Positions 1 to 8,260 of a DNA stretch of 64,000 bases are shown piece by piece. The notes under the pieces are model-generated. The model was not told where the DNA came from. It was given only the letters and a program-made list of their open reading frames with translations, and did not search any database. How positions within the stretch are numbered: position 1 is the first letter of the stretch; each line of letters opens with the position of its first letter. Position numbers and translations under genes: made by a program. The DNA lies in the NCBI RefSeq assembly GCF_900099995.1, contig NZ_FNCZ01000013.1, positions 26,798 through 90,797 of the forward strand, written 5' to 3'. The DNA is from Winogradskyella thalassocola. GTDB lineage: Bacteria > Bacteroidota > Bacteroidia > Flavobacteriales > Flavobacteriaceae.

Positions 1-895
1 AATAGCGCGATAATTTTTTCATTATCGTTTTCAAAGCATCATTTTTAAATATAAAAACACCATCTCTCCAAGAAAAATAAGATTCTACGTCTACTGTTTT
101 GGTATTGATTTCTTTTTGTGCTTTCTGGTATGTCGCCAATGTATTTGGTACAATTTTTAATTCGGCTTGAGAAGACAGTAAATTATTATTCTTATAATGA
201 AGATTTATACTTCCACTTTTAAGCACTGTAAAAACGGCATCGTCATCGGCGTAATTGCTCACGTTAAACACCGTTCCTAAAACTTCAATATCTTGATCTT
301 TTGATTTTACAATAAACGGTTGATTTTTATTGTGGGTTACATCGAAAATCGCTTCACCTTCGAGATACACTTCTCTATTACCTTTTACAAATGTGGCAGG
401 AAATATTAATTTCGAACCCGAATTTATCCAAACTTTGGTGCCATCAGACAATACAATTTCTGAGCGTTTTCCGTATGGAACAATTAATGTATTGAAGACC
501 ATCTCTTCTAATTCTTCAAGTTTTTGAGTTACAGATTTAGAATTTCCGATAGCGACATTTTCACCATCATTAGAATAAGTGATTTCTGAATTTTCATCAG
601 TGATTTCAATGTTTTTGGTATCGCTTAATATGAGCTGCACTTCATTGGTTTGAAAATCATCTTTTGAAGCATTTACAAAAGATTCTATGGGAGAATCATT
701 TTGATTTTTATAGTTAAAAAATCCGACAGAAATCAATAGTACTATTGATGCTGCAGCAAATCCAAACGCATATTTCTTAATACGTTTTTTTTGAGCATAG
801 GCATATACAGAATTTTCTATTCTGCGTTTTAACTTTGATCTTTCTTCAGTTGAAAGTTCATTAAAATTAATATTATTCGACTTATTTTCTTTCAT
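1..895 (-). CDS. FecR family anti-sigma factor, C-terminus cut by window edge
   Basis: The frame is open from an ATG at 895 to the window edge, so the stop is outside. The product starts with a short cytoplasmic segment (about residues 1-40), then one membrane helix (YAFGFAAASIVLLISVGFF), then a periplasmic FecR domain recognisable from SEIVLSDGTKVWINSGSKL and REVYLEGEAIFDV. FecR proteins hold an ECF sigma factor inactive until an outer-membrane TonB receptor signals. The sigma gene lies directly upstream on the same strand (stop at 1007), so the two form a sigma/anti-sigma pair. A partner TonB receptor would be expected beyond position 1, but this is inference. Confidence 0.85.
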   Translation of the reverse strand, partial: MKENKSNNINFNELSTEERSKLKRRIENSVYAYAQKKRIKKYAFGFAAASIVLLISVGFFNYKNQNDSPIESFVNASKDDFQTNEVQLILSDTKNIEITDENSEITYSNDGENVAIGNSKSVTQKLEELEEMVFNTLIVPYGKRSEIVLSDGTKVWINSGSKLIFPATFVKGNREVYLEGEAIFDVTHNKNQPFIVKSKDQDIEVLGTVFNVSNYADDDAVFTVLKSGSINLHYKNNNLLSSQAELKIVPNTLATYQKAQKEINTKTVDVESYFSWRDGVFIFKNDALKTIMKKLSRY

Positions 896-1006
896 TAGTT
901 TGTATAACTTTATTTGAGGCAGACGTCTTTTTAGTTTAATAACACAGACATCCTTACCTTAATAAGAAAGGAACAGACGTTTTATAGACAAAAAAATAAA
1001 GTTTTT

Positions 1007-1594
1007 TTAATAAAAAATGGACAACAACACAAAAAGCACAGCTACCATGCTTTTTCTTAGAGCTTTAATCGCTCTATAAATAATAGTTCTAGAGGTCTGA
1101 ATTGAGACATTCATAATTTCAGCAATCTCCTCGTACTCTCGTTCTTCTGTAAATCTTAAAAATAAACCGCGTCGTTGTTTTTTGCTTAATGAATTTATAG
1201 CTTTAGTTAACACATAAGTGCGTTCTGTATGGAACTCAGTTGAAATGATTTCGTCTTCAATAGAGTTTGAAAACGCATTAGCATGAACATCTTCGCTTAA
1301 AACATAAGTTTGAGTAGAGCGTGTTTTTTTCGTTGTATTTAAAATTTGATTTTTTAGAGACCGAAACAAATAATACTTAACTTGATTTGTATTTGCTAAA
1401 CTCTTTCTGTATTTGTATAGATTCAAAAACACATCATGAATATGATCCATCACTTTAGTTTTATCGGCACAAAACTGCATACCATAACTAAACATTTCAT
1501 CAATATATACATCATACAGTCGCCCTAAAGCCTCAATATTGCCATCTTTGAGCTTTCCCCATAAAACAAGGTCTGTATTTGATTTTGACTTCAA
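1007..1594 (-). CDS. RNA polymerase ECF sigma-70 factor (FecI-like)
   Basis: The protein has 195 residues. Sigma region 2 lies at about residues 20-85 (the DVYIDEMFSYG and DHIHDVFLNLYKYR stretches). Region 4 with its helix-turn-helix lies at about 130-180 (LSKKQRRGLFLRFTEEREYEEIAEIMNVS). It should direct RNA polymerase to promoters of an outer-membrane uptake system and be controlled by the FecR protein downstream. The start is TTG: no in-frame ATG precedes it, and the first internal ATG (residue 34) would remove part of region 2. The protein ends in a very hydrophobic tail (AVLFVLLSIFY), seen in some Bacteroidota ECF factors and of unknown role. Confidence 0.85.
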   Translation of the reverse strand: MKSKSNTDLVLWGKLKDGNIEALGRLYDVYIDEMFSYGMQFCADKTKVMDHIHDVFLNLYKYRKSLANTNQVKYYLFRSLKNQILNTTKKTRSTQTYVLSEDVHANAFSNSIEDEIISTEFHTERTYVLTKAINSLSKKQRRGLFLRFTEEREYEEIAEIMNVSIQTSRTIIYRAIKALRKSMVAVLFVLLSIFY

Positions 1595-1964
1595 GGTTAT
1601 TGTGTAAACTACTTTAAGTTAGAATTATGTATTTCCTCAAAAATATCAAGTCTTTGTTAAAAAGCAAGATTTTTATAAAATATTGTAAAGCCAATATATA
1701 CTTATTAAAAAACAAATTGATATGATCAACCATTAAAACGATATTGTTTTAAAATGAACACTATTCAACGAAACAATTTCAATATGTAAATTAGAGACTT
1801 ATAAAAGTAATTAAAATTAAAAAAACTATAAAAAAAAATCCATTTGCACTACTACAAACGTATATAGCAATGATGTACGGATAATAAATCAATAAAAGAT
1901 ATTGATAATTCAGTTAAATTACTATTTTCGTATATTAACATAAATTAACACTAAAACCAATAAA
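1595..1964. other. AT-rich intergenic region between divergent genes
   Basis: These 370 bases separate the minus-strand sigma gene from the plus-strand repeat lipoprotein. I see no open frame with coding character and no stable hairpin. A candidate promoter for the lipoprotein is listed separately. Confidence 0.6.
1902..1930 (+). promoter_or_regulatory. Candidate promoter of the repeat lipoprotein
   Basis: TTG at 1902-1904, an 18-base spacer and TATTTTCG at 1923-1930 differ from the Bacteroidota TTG-N17-19-TANNTTTG promoter at one base. The ATG follows 34 bases later. Confidence 0.4.
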
Positions 1965-2378
1965 ATGAAAAAAGTTGTATTAAGTTTAGCACTAGTTGCT
2001 GTATTAGGATTATCATTTACATCTTGTAGAGAAACAGCAGACAAAGCTGGAGATGCAGTAGAAAACGCTGCTGATGCTACAGGAGAAGCATTAGAAGATG
2101 CTGGTGATGCAATAGAAGATACTGTGGATGACGCTGGTGACGCAATAGAAGATACTATTGATGATGCAGGTGATGCAATGGATGATGCTAAAGATGCTGC
2201 AGGTGATGCTGTTGATAACGCTAAAGAAGGAGCTAACAACATGGCAAATGATGTAAAAGATGCTGCTAACGATGCCGTTGATGGAGCAAAAAAAGCAGGT
2301 AGTGACGCAGTAGATTCAGCTAAAAAAGCTGGTAACGATGCTGTAAATAAAGCTGCAGACAAAGTTAAAGGTATGTAA
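1965..2378 (+). CDS. Small lipoprotein of ten 11-residue amphipathic repeats (LEA/YtxH-like)
   Basis: The product has 137 residues with a lipoprotein signal ending in the lipobox LSFTSC (Cys21), so it should be membrane-anchored. From residue 28 to the last residue it is exactly ten consecutive 11-mers of the type VDDAGDAIEDT or VDSAKKAGNDA. Hendecad repeats rich in Ala, Asp and Lys are typical of group 3 LEA-like and YtxH-like amphipathic helices. My count of net charge runs from about -3 to -5 in the first five repeats to 0 and +2 in the last three. The function is unknown. A stress or desiccation role is only suggested by the likeness to LEA proteins. The gene stands alone between a candidate promoter and a terminator. 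Confidence 0.75.
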   Translation: MKKVVLSLALVAVLGLSFTSCRETADKAGDAVENAADATGEALEDAGDAIEDTVDDAGDAIEDTIDDAGDAMDDAKDAAGDAVDNAKEGANNMANDVKDAANDAVDGAKKAGSDAVDSAKKAGNDAVNKAADKVKGM

Positions 2379-2403
2379 TACCCTACTTCTTAGAAATAAA
2401 ATG

Positions 2404-2429
2404 AGCTTGATTTATATCAAGCTTTTTTT
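2404..2429 (+). terminator. Intrinsic terminator of the repeat lipoprotein gene
   Basis: An 8-bp stem (AGCTTGAT / ATCAAGCT) with a TTAT loop is followed by a run of seven T, 25 bases after the stop at 2378. It also lies just downstream of the convergent LacI gene stop at 2441. Confidence 0.85.
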
Positions 2430-2440
2430 ATGCCCAATTT

Positions 2441-3454
2441 TTAAAATGAAGTTTGAGAAGACTCACTTATCTTCAACTCGCTAGGCACTACAATAGTTTG
2501 CATTTTTAACGTTTCGTCCTTAATATTATCGATCAATAACTTGGTAGACATCTCTCCTATTTTATGCGCTTTTTGATGAATAATTGAGATTTTTGGACTC
2601 GATAATAATTGTGTATGCTCGTAACCAAAACCAACAACTGATAAATCTTTAGGGATTTCTTTACCCAACTTTTTAGCCATATTAATCGCTACAATTCCTG
2701 TAACATGGTCTATAGATAAAATAGCGTCAATAGAATTATTACCCTTTAAGTAAGTATATATTTTCTTTTCTACATCGAGATCAACGGCATTATCTAATTT
2801 TAAAATATTGGGTTTTAATTTATGATCTTCTAATGCTTTCGTATAGCCACTTATTCTAAGTTGACCAACACTTAGTTCTTCAATATTACTTACTAATAAA
2901 ATGTTTTTACGTTTCTCTTTTACTATTAAATGCTCAGTTGCTTCATAAACACATTGAAAGTCGTCTACAATAACTTTATTACATTCAATATCATCGACCA
3001 CTCTATCAAACATTAAAACGGGTAGTTTACTTTTAATAGCAGATTTTATATGGTCCGTTTGCTCTTTTACTTGACTCTCTCTCGCTACGGCAATTATAAA
3101 TCCATCAACACTTCCATTAGCCAATAGATCTAAGCTCCGCTTTTCTTTATGCAACGTTTCATTAGATAAACAGACAATAATATCGTAATCATTGTTAGTA
3201 GCTGTTTTTTCAATACCGTGCAAAACTTCTGCAAAAAATGGATTGGTCACTGTTGGTAAAATCACACCAATAATTTTAGTTTTATTAGTTTTTAGTTGCT
3301 GTGCTATTCTATTGGGTTTATAATTTAGTTTAGTAGCCAACTCCTTAACCCTTATCCTTGTGTTTTCACTAATTTCATGACTATCATTTAAAGCTTTTGA
3401 AACTGTTGAAACTGAAATATTTAAAAGTGCAGCTAATTCTTTGAGTGTCGTCAT
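2441..3454 (-). CDS. LacI family transcriptional regulator
   Basis: The protein has 337 residues. The N-terminal helix-turn-helix is at residues 1-25 (TLKELAALLNISVSTVSKALND) and the hinge follows to about residue 58. A periplasmic-binding-protein-like effector domain covers about residues 60-330 (IIGVILPTVTNPFFAEVLHGIE). Such regulators bind palindromic operators and respond to a sugar or sugar phosphate. It is the last gene of the glucan locus and is separated by a terminator from the T9SS binding-protein gene, so it probably has its own promoter. Its effector and target cannot be read from the sequence. Control of part of this locus is an inference from position. Confidence 0.85.
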   Translation of the reverse strand: MTTLKELAALLNISVSTVSKALNDSHEISENTRIRVKELATKLNYKPNRIAQQLKTNKTKIIGVILPTVTNPFFAEVLHGIEKTATNNDYDIIVCLSNETLHKEKRSLDLLANGSVDGFIIAVARESQVKEQTDHIKSAIKSKLPVLMFDRVVDDIECNKVIVDDFQCVYEATEHLIVKEKRKNILLVSNIEELSVGQLRISGYTKALEDHKLKPNILKLDNAVDLDVEKKIYTYLKGNNSIDAILSIDHVTGIVAINMAKKLGKEIPKDLSVVGFGYEHTQLLSSPKISIIHQKAHKIGEMSTKLLIDNIKDETLKMQTIVVPSELKISESSQTSF

Positions 3455-3642
3455 TTTAATTTATTTATTCTAAAGTGCAAGATACGATAGCGCTTTCACA
3501 TGCCAATTATTGTTGTTATTAATTACAAGCGTTGTATTACTATTTATGAACAGTTAATATAAGCTAACTATAGCACATTTTCTAACCTCAGTGATTTAAT
3601 AATGATTGCAACACTAAATTAAAACATCATGAAGTTAATTCA

Positions 3643-3677
3643 TAAAAAAAGCGTGTTTAAATATTATAAACACGCTT
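3643..3677 (-). terminator. Intrinsic terminator after the T9SS glucan-binding protein gene
   Basis: The 11-bp perfect stem AAGCGTGTTTA / TAAACACGCTT lies at 3649-3659 and 3667-3677. On the minus strand a T run follows it. It sits 32 bases past the stop at 3709. Confidence 0.9.
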
Positions 3678-3708
3678 ATTCATTAAGATTGATTTATTGC
3701 TATTAATC

Positions 3709-5298
3709 TTATTCTTTAATAAGCTTCACACTTTTAGAACCATTAAGACCTTCAACTCTTGCAAAGTAAACACCAGATTTTAATGAAGATGAATCAATTG
3801 TTGCTGCAGTTGCATTAGGTTTTAACACGCTAACTTGTTTGCCTAAAATATCATATACAGTAATTGAACTTATAGTAGTATTACCTTCTATATTCCAGTT
3901 GTTACGAGTTGGGTTAGGGAAAACCTTAAAAGTAGTTGCTTCAAAATCAGCTGTACCCAATGTACAATCATCACCTACTTCGTAAGTGAAATACTTAGTT
4001 ACTGACTGACCACCAGCATATGCAAATTTACATGCGTAAGTTACTTCTTCACCAACAGTAAAATCACTTAACGTTGTTGAAAACGTTTTATCTCCAAGAC
4101 TAGTCATAGGAAATTCAGCAAAAGGAGCTTGTCTCCATAAGTAAGCAACTACACCTGCTTTATTATCAAGCATCTGGAATGTAAATTCGACATCAGTACC
4201 TGTAGTAACAAAAGAATAGTTATAACCTTCCGTAAATTCACCTTGTAATGCCTCATCTGTCTGACCTGCACAATCTGTGTTAACAATTGGTTCTGGGTCT
4301 GGCTCATCTGCATCTGCACCAGGTGCTAAAATATCATCGAATAAATAAGTTCCTACAACAGCAGCAGAATTTCCTAAACCTGAATCTACGAAAAGTACTA
4401 ACTTACCATATGAAGATAATCCTGAACCGAAATTTAATTCAATATCATGCCAATCCGTTCCTGTTGTAGAAAACTCTAATTGTACATCACCACCAGAAGT
4501 TGGTTCCTCAAGTTTAAAAAGGTGATCATTTACTTCTCCAGGAGCTGCTGTAGTTGATCTTACTCTAAATCTCATTGTATTATTAGCATCATCAGAAAGA
4601 TCAATAGGAGTAGCGAAAGTTGCTTGAGCATTATCCCAATCTCCACCAGAACCAATAACCTGTAATACATTATTCGTAGCATCATCCGGATCTACAACTA
4701 TACTTACTGTAGTATCACCACCAATCATCAAATCATTAAAATCATCACTAAAATTTACTGGTAAATTAAATTCTGGAAGTATAGTTGTATGAGATGCACC
4801 TGCGATGTCATCAATTAAATACGTTCCTACTGCTGTATTACCAGAACCAAAATCAGTAAAAATTACCATCTTACCAAAACTTCCAAGGCCAGCAGGAAAA
4901 TCTAATGAAATATTTTTCCACTGATCATCTTCTGTTGTAAATACTAATTCAGTATTAGGACCAGTTCCATTTTCAAACTTCAATGCATGTGTATGCACCC
5001 CATCATTAGCTATATTCTTAATTCTGAATGTAATCGTGTTGTTACTGTCATCAGATAAATCTAGGTTATTAGTAAAAAGAACTTGAATATTATCCCAATC
5101 GTTACCACTTCCCGTTACTGAAAGCACATCATTAGTTCCATCGTCAGGGTCAAGAGCGTTTGTAACAATAACCTCTGGGACATCACCTATAATTCCATGT
5201 AGAGTTGGAACACCACCATCGGTGAAGGTAAACGGTAATTCTTGAGCGTATCCTAAGGAAACGGTCAATAAAATAAACAAAAAAGTAATTTTTTTCAT
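3709..5298 (-). CDS. Secreted T9SS type A protein with two glycan-binding-like repeats
   Basis: The protein has 529 residues and a Sec signal peptide (LFILLTVSLGYAQ). Two homologous modules of about 150 residues follow, at about 20-175 and 180-335. Both carry DPDD..N.VL.V.GSG.DWDN, LSDD.NNT, and a closing GTYL.DDI. They look like beta-sandwich carbohydrate-binding domains. A third domain spans about 345-450. The C-terminal 75 residues are a T9SS type A sorting domain (FKVFPNPTRNNWNIEG ... GVYFARVEGLNGSKSVKLIKE). The protein is therefore exported to the surface or medium, probably to bind beta-glucan. It has its own transcription unit but shares promoter and operator-like elements with susC. 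No catalytic domain is recognised. Confidence 0.75.
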   Translation of the reverse strand: MKKITFLFILLTVSLGYAQELPFTFTDGGVPTLHGIIGDVPEVIVTNALDPDDGTNDVLSVTGSGNDWDNIQVLFTNNLDLSDDSNNTITFRIKNIANDGVHTHALKFENGTGPNTELVFTTEDDQWKNISLDFPAGLGSFGKMVIFTDFGSGNTAVGTYLIDDIAGASHTTILPEFNLPVNFSDDFNDLMIGGDTTVSIVVDPDDATNNVLQVIGSGGDWDNAQATFATPIDLSDDANNTMRFRVRSTTAAPGEVNDHLFKLEEPTSGGDVQLEFSTTGTDWHDIELNFGSGLSSYGKLVLFVDSGLGNSAAVVGTYLFDDILAPGADADEPDPEPIVNTDCAGQTDEALQGEFTEGYNYSFVTTGTDVEFTFQMLDNKAGVVAYLWRQAPFAEFPMTSLGDKTFSTTLSDFTVGEEVTYACKFAYAGGQSVTKYFTYEVGDDCTLGTADFEATTFKVFPNPTRNNWNIEGNTTISSITVYDILGKQVSVLKPNATAATIDSSSLKSGVYFARVEGLNGSKSVKLIKE

Positions 5299-5440
5299 AA
5301 TAGATTATATTAGTTAATTAATTAGTTTAGACAATATTTAATAGTCCTTATATCCTTTTTCTAAGAAGAAATTAAAACACTCAAATATTGATAGTTTCAA
5401 ATCTAAAGTGATTTATTAGGGATTCCTAAATAATCCACAG

Positions 5441-5455
5441 TACAAAAAGCATACA
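5441..5455 (-). promoter_or_regulatory. Promoter box shared with susC
   Basis: The plus-strand sequence TACAAAAAGCATACA matches the box upstream of susC (24318-24332) at 14 of 15 positions. Read on the minus strand it is TGTATGCTTTTTGTA, which resembles an extended TANNTTTG -7 element. No TTTG -33 element is visible at the usual distance, which would fit an activator-dependent promoter. Confidence 0.5.
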
Positions 5456-5507
5456 TCGCAATAAAAATCCATTTCTATTGTGAGTACGGCAATTATCTTA
5501 AGGTTTT

Positions 5508-5529
5508 AAAGGCTTTTTCTAAAGCCTTT
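5508..5529. other. Perfect hairpin of unknown role
   Basis: AAAGGCTTT and AAAGCCTTT flank a TTCT loop. No clear T run follows on either strand, so a terminator role is uncertain. It lies between the promoter box and the operator-like repeats. Confidence 0.4.
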
Positions 5530-5561
5530 AACAATCGCTCTTTTATTCGAAAACCAAGGTT

Positions 5562-5580
5562 TGTATGGGTAATGTAGTGG
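5562..5580 (+). promoter_or_regulatory. Tandem operator-like repeats, TGTATGGG and TGTAGTGG
   Basis: Two 8-base units start at 5562 and 5573, one helical turn (11 bases) apart. With the bases around them they match the susC-upstream site (24459-24479) at 18 of 21 positions. A weak third unit (TGTTGTGT) starts 21 bases on, at 5594. They are probably binding sites for the locus regulator. Confidence 0.55.
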
Positions 5581-5651
5581 CGTTAAAAACGCTTGTTGTG
5601 TCTATCTTAATCAGTATTAAGCATATTGCTCTAAATCTATATAGAGTAGGG

Positions 5652-5825
5652 TCACAAAAATGGATTAAATTCTGATTTAAAAACCTCAATACCCTCAGGT
5701 TCATCATTATCGAGAATCCATTTGTATTTTAGTAAAAGGCGATTTGAATTATTAAAAATCATTCCTGTCCTTTTTACCCGCATTAAATCAAAACCACCTA
5801 GAAATAGTCCTAACATAAGTCTCAT
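5652..5825 (-). CDS. Hypothetical 57-residue ORF, possible gene remnant
   Basis: An ATG at 5825 opens a 57-codon frame ending in TGA. The peptide is MRLMLGLFLGGFDLMRV followed by a charged stretch including LLLKYKWILDNDEPEGIEVF, with protein-like composition. It lies between the GH17 gene terminator and the regulatory region of the T9SS protein gene. I do not recognise a family and saw no signal peptide or conserved motif. It may be a small real gene or the tail of a decayed one. Its codon use looks normal for the region, but the length is too short to be decisive. Confidence 0.3.
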   Translation of the reverse strand: MRLMLGLFLGGFDLMRVKRTGMIFNNSNRLLLKYKWILDNDEPEGIEVFKSEFNPFL

Positions 5826-5849
5826 TTTTATGCTATGGGTTTATAATTA

Positions 5850-5884
5850 ATAAAGCCATATTGAGAACTACAATATGGCTTTAT
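5850..5884 (-). terminator. Hairpin terminator of the phosphorylase-symporter unit
   Basis: A 14-bp perfect stem (ATAAAGCCATATTG / CAATATGGCTTTAT) with a 7-base loop lies 51 bases beyond the GH17 stop at 5936. The T tract is weak (TAATTATAA), so efficiency may be moderate. Confidence 0.7.
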
Positions 5885-5935
5885 CAGCTATTAATTATTA
5901 TTTATACCTCAAATCTCGAAGCATCATTTTTTCGG

Positions 5936-6820
5936 CTAATATTTTAGCTGTTCATTTTTATCCCAAATCCCCCAGAACGATCCTACGTCTCCTTCTGCAC
6001 CGACTTTCCATGATTCATCAAAAGAAGAAAAGTAGAACATCTCAATATCTTCTTCTTTAGACCATTGTTGTGAATTGATAAAATACTTAATTGCATTTTC
6101 TTCAGATGGAAAAGCTCCCTCTAAATTGGTTCCTTCGTTTGGCCAACCTGTTTCTGTAATTATCACTTTTTTTCCATTTGCGGCCTTTAACGCTCTATTG
6201 TACATGTCTTTCATGTATAATAAGGAATAGTCTTGGTCGCAACCTTCCCAAAACGGATAACAATTCGACAAAATAACATCGCAAGCTTCTGTAATGTTAG
6301 GACGATCTACAAACTCGTAGTAAGCGTCTACATAACCAACGGGTACGCTTTTAACAGATTTCTTTACGTTATAAATATGTTCTAATAAATCATCTTCGGT
6401 TAAATCTCCACGATACATCACCTCATTACCAACAGCTGCAATATCAACATAACCTTGATTTGCCAATTCTATAAGTCCGGAAATTTCCTTTTCATTAATA
6501 TCTTTATCCGCACCTAACCATGCCCCTACAAGTGTTTTAAGCCCGTATTCTTTAGCGATTTTAGGTATTAACTCATTACCTTCAGTACACGAAAATGAAC
6601 GAATCCACTTGGTATAAGGCTTTATAATTTCAATACGTCTTCTAATTTGAGATTCAGATAATTGATCACCTGGTTCTTGCCCATCCATATAAGGACTAAA
6701 ACAAAGACCATGTGTACCTTTAGATAAAATATCTCTATATAAAATTCTTAGTCCTTCAATATCTTTATCTGCATAGTCAATAGATGCCAATGCTAAAAAT
6801 TTCTCTCCTCTTAAAGACAT
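5936..6820 (-). CDS. Cytoplasmic GH17 family beta-1,3-glucan hydrolase
   Basis: The protein has 294 residues and no signal peptide or lipobox, so it should act in the cytoplasm. The TIM-barrel GH17 signatures are present: the acid/base Glu133 in AVGNEVMYRGD and the nucleophile Glu223 in ITETGWPNEG. GH17 enzymes act on beta-1,3-glucans such as laminarin and its oligosaccharides. It is the last gene of the unit, 21 bases after the symporter gene, so it probably works on oligosaccharides that the symporter delivers. Whether it is endo- or exo-acting, or transglycosylating, cannot be told from the sequence. A second, lipoprotein GH17 is encoded at 10967-12259. Confidence 0.85.
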   Translation of the reverse strand: MSLRGEKFLALASIDYADKDIEGLRILYRDILSKGTHGLCFSPYMDGQEPGDQLSESQIRRRIEIIKPYTKWIRSFSCTEGNELIPKIAKEYGLKTLVGAWLGADKDINEKEISGLIELANQGYVDIAAVGNEVMYRGDLTEDDLLEHIYNVKKSVKSVPVGYVDAYYEFVDRPNITEACDVILSNCYPFWEGCDQDYSLLYMKDMYNRALKAANGKKVIITETGWPNEGTNLEGAFPSEENAIKYFINSQQWSKEEDIEMFYFSSFDESWKVGAEGDVGSFWGIWDKNEQLKY

Positions 6821-6841
6821 ACTCTAATATTAATTACTTTA

Positions 6842-8254
6842 TTATATTTTAGTTTTACGTTGATCTAATTCTGCTCTAATTTCATTAGATCGTTCTTCTG
6901 TAAGATCATAATCACGCATAATGTACATCGCTAAAAGTGTACCGACTATTGGTAAACCTGAAAAGAATAATCGTAACCCTGTAATTGCACCTTCTGGCTG
7001 TACTTCGAGTACAGAATCGAATCCAATGACAGTTAAAATTGTACCACTTAATCCACCTGCAATTCCGAAACCAAATTTTACCATCCACCAGTATATTGCC
7101 CCGAAAACACCTTCCCTACGTTTCCCGGTTTTTAGTTCATCTAAATCAATAACATCTGCTGTCATAGACATCATAAGGGTAAATAAACCACCTATTCCGA
7201 AAGAGAAAAATGGCAATGCAAATAAAAACATATAAGGTTTACCTGGAATAAACAGAAACCAAAGCATAATATATCCTAATACGGAAATACCTTGTGAGAC
7301 CATAAATGCTTTTTTCTTTCCTAAAACTTTTGACATTTTAGCGACTATTGGAATCACTAAAAACGTGGTTACCAAAGCACCAATACTTCCGAATAATGTA
7401 GGCCAAATACCTGCAGCAGCAGCATCCCCATTAAAAAGGTAATACACAATAATAAAAAATGTAAAACTCGCTACGGTATTAAAAGCGTTGAATACAAAAA
7501 ATGTAGCAAAACAAAGTTTTTTAAAAGGTACTGATTTGAAAGCTTCAACAAAATTACCTCCTATTTCCTTTAAGCTACCACCAATATTTTTAAGTGTCAG
7601 CGGAGAATAATCTTCATTAACTGTTGATCTACTTTTAATAAAAACGGCTGGAACCATCGCACAAATTGCAAATATAATTCCGACCCAAATAGCTAATTCT
7701 CTTACAGCAACATCTGCTGATGGATACCATTCCGGATCATACATAATCACCCAAAACCATGGTGCTATCACCCAAGCCCATTGCCCTATCCATTGTGAAA
7801 CAGCCATGATACTCGTACGTTCATGAAAATCATCACTCATTTCATAACCCATAGCTACGTAAGGCACACTGAAAATGGTTAAACCCAAATAAAATACAAA
7901 CGACGTTAGTAAAAAATACCAAAAGTTATAATCGAGTGAATTCTCTCTAAATAATTGCCACATAATGATAAAGGCAATCCCCATAATTACAGCTCCTATA
8001 AAAACATATTGTCTTCGTCTTCCCCAGCGTGATTTGGTATTATCTGAAATATACCCCATAATAGGGTCCGTAATGGCATCAAATATTCTTGGAGCTAATG
8101 ATACTACTCCCCACATCCAACCTGGAAAACCTAAATCTTTTACTAAAACCACAATGAATATACCAATAACAGCCGGAAACATCTGATTCGCAAGCATACC
8201 TAATCCAAAAGCAATTTTCTGGCCTAATGGAACTTTATTGGCTGTGGTAGACAT
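6842..8254 (-). CDS. MFS sugar symporter of the GPH family
   Basis: The protein has 470 residues with about twelve hydrophobic helices. The loop between helices 2 and 3 carries the GPH-type signature DAITDPIMGYISDNTKSRWGRRR. These inner-membrane symporters (the MelB-like glycoside-pentoside-hexuronide group) couple sugar uptake to a cation. The gene starts 6 bases after the GH30 gene and ends 21 bases before the cytoplasmic GH17 gene, so it is operonic. Its likely job is to move glucose, gentiobiose or short laminari-oligosaccharides from the periplasm to the cytoplasmic phosphorylase and GH17 enzyme. The substrate is inferred from context only. Confidence 0.85.
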   Translation of the reverse strand: MSTTANKVPLGQKIAFGLGMLANQMFPAVIGIFIVVLVKDLGFPGWMWGVVSLAPRIFDAITDPIMGYISDNTKSRWGRRRQYVFIGAVIMGIAFIIMWQLFRENSLDYNFWYFLLTSFVFYLGLTIFSVPYVAMGYEMSDDFHERTSIMAVSQWIGQWAWVIAPWFWVIMYDPEWYPSADVAVRELAIWVGIIFAICAMVPAVFIKSRSTVNEDYSPLTLKNIGGSLKEIGGNFVEAFKSVPFKKLCFATFFVFNAFNTVASFTFFIIVYYLFNGDAAAAGIWPTLFGSIGALVTTFLVIPIVAKMSKVLGKKKAFMVSQGISVLGYIMLWFLFIPGKPYMFLFALPFFSFGIGGLFTLMMSMTADVIDLDELKTGKRREGVFGAIYWWMVKFGFGIAGGLSGTILTVIGFDSVLEVQPEGAITGLRLFFSGLPIVGTLLAMYIMRDYDLTEERSNEIRAELDQRKTKI

Positions 8255-8260
8255 AATTAT

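Larger units (their letters stand above)
5299..5651. other. Regulatory intergenic region upstream of the T9SS protein
   Basis: About 350 bases hold a promoter box (5441-5455), a perfect hairpin (5508-5529) and two TGTATRGG-type direct repeats (5562-5580). All face the minus-strand gene starting at 5298. Nothing coding was seen here. Confidence 0.6.

Noticed and set aside
1922..2362. Long open frame antisense to the repeat lipoprotein (146 codons, Ser/Ala/Pro rich)
   Set aside because: It mirrors the periodic codons of the sense gene. The sense strand has a lipoprotein signal, a terminator and regular repeats, so the antisense frame is a by-product.
6921..7235. Plus-strand frame inside the symporter gene
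   Set aside because: It lies wholly within a well-supported membrane protein gene and has no recognisable domain or start signal.
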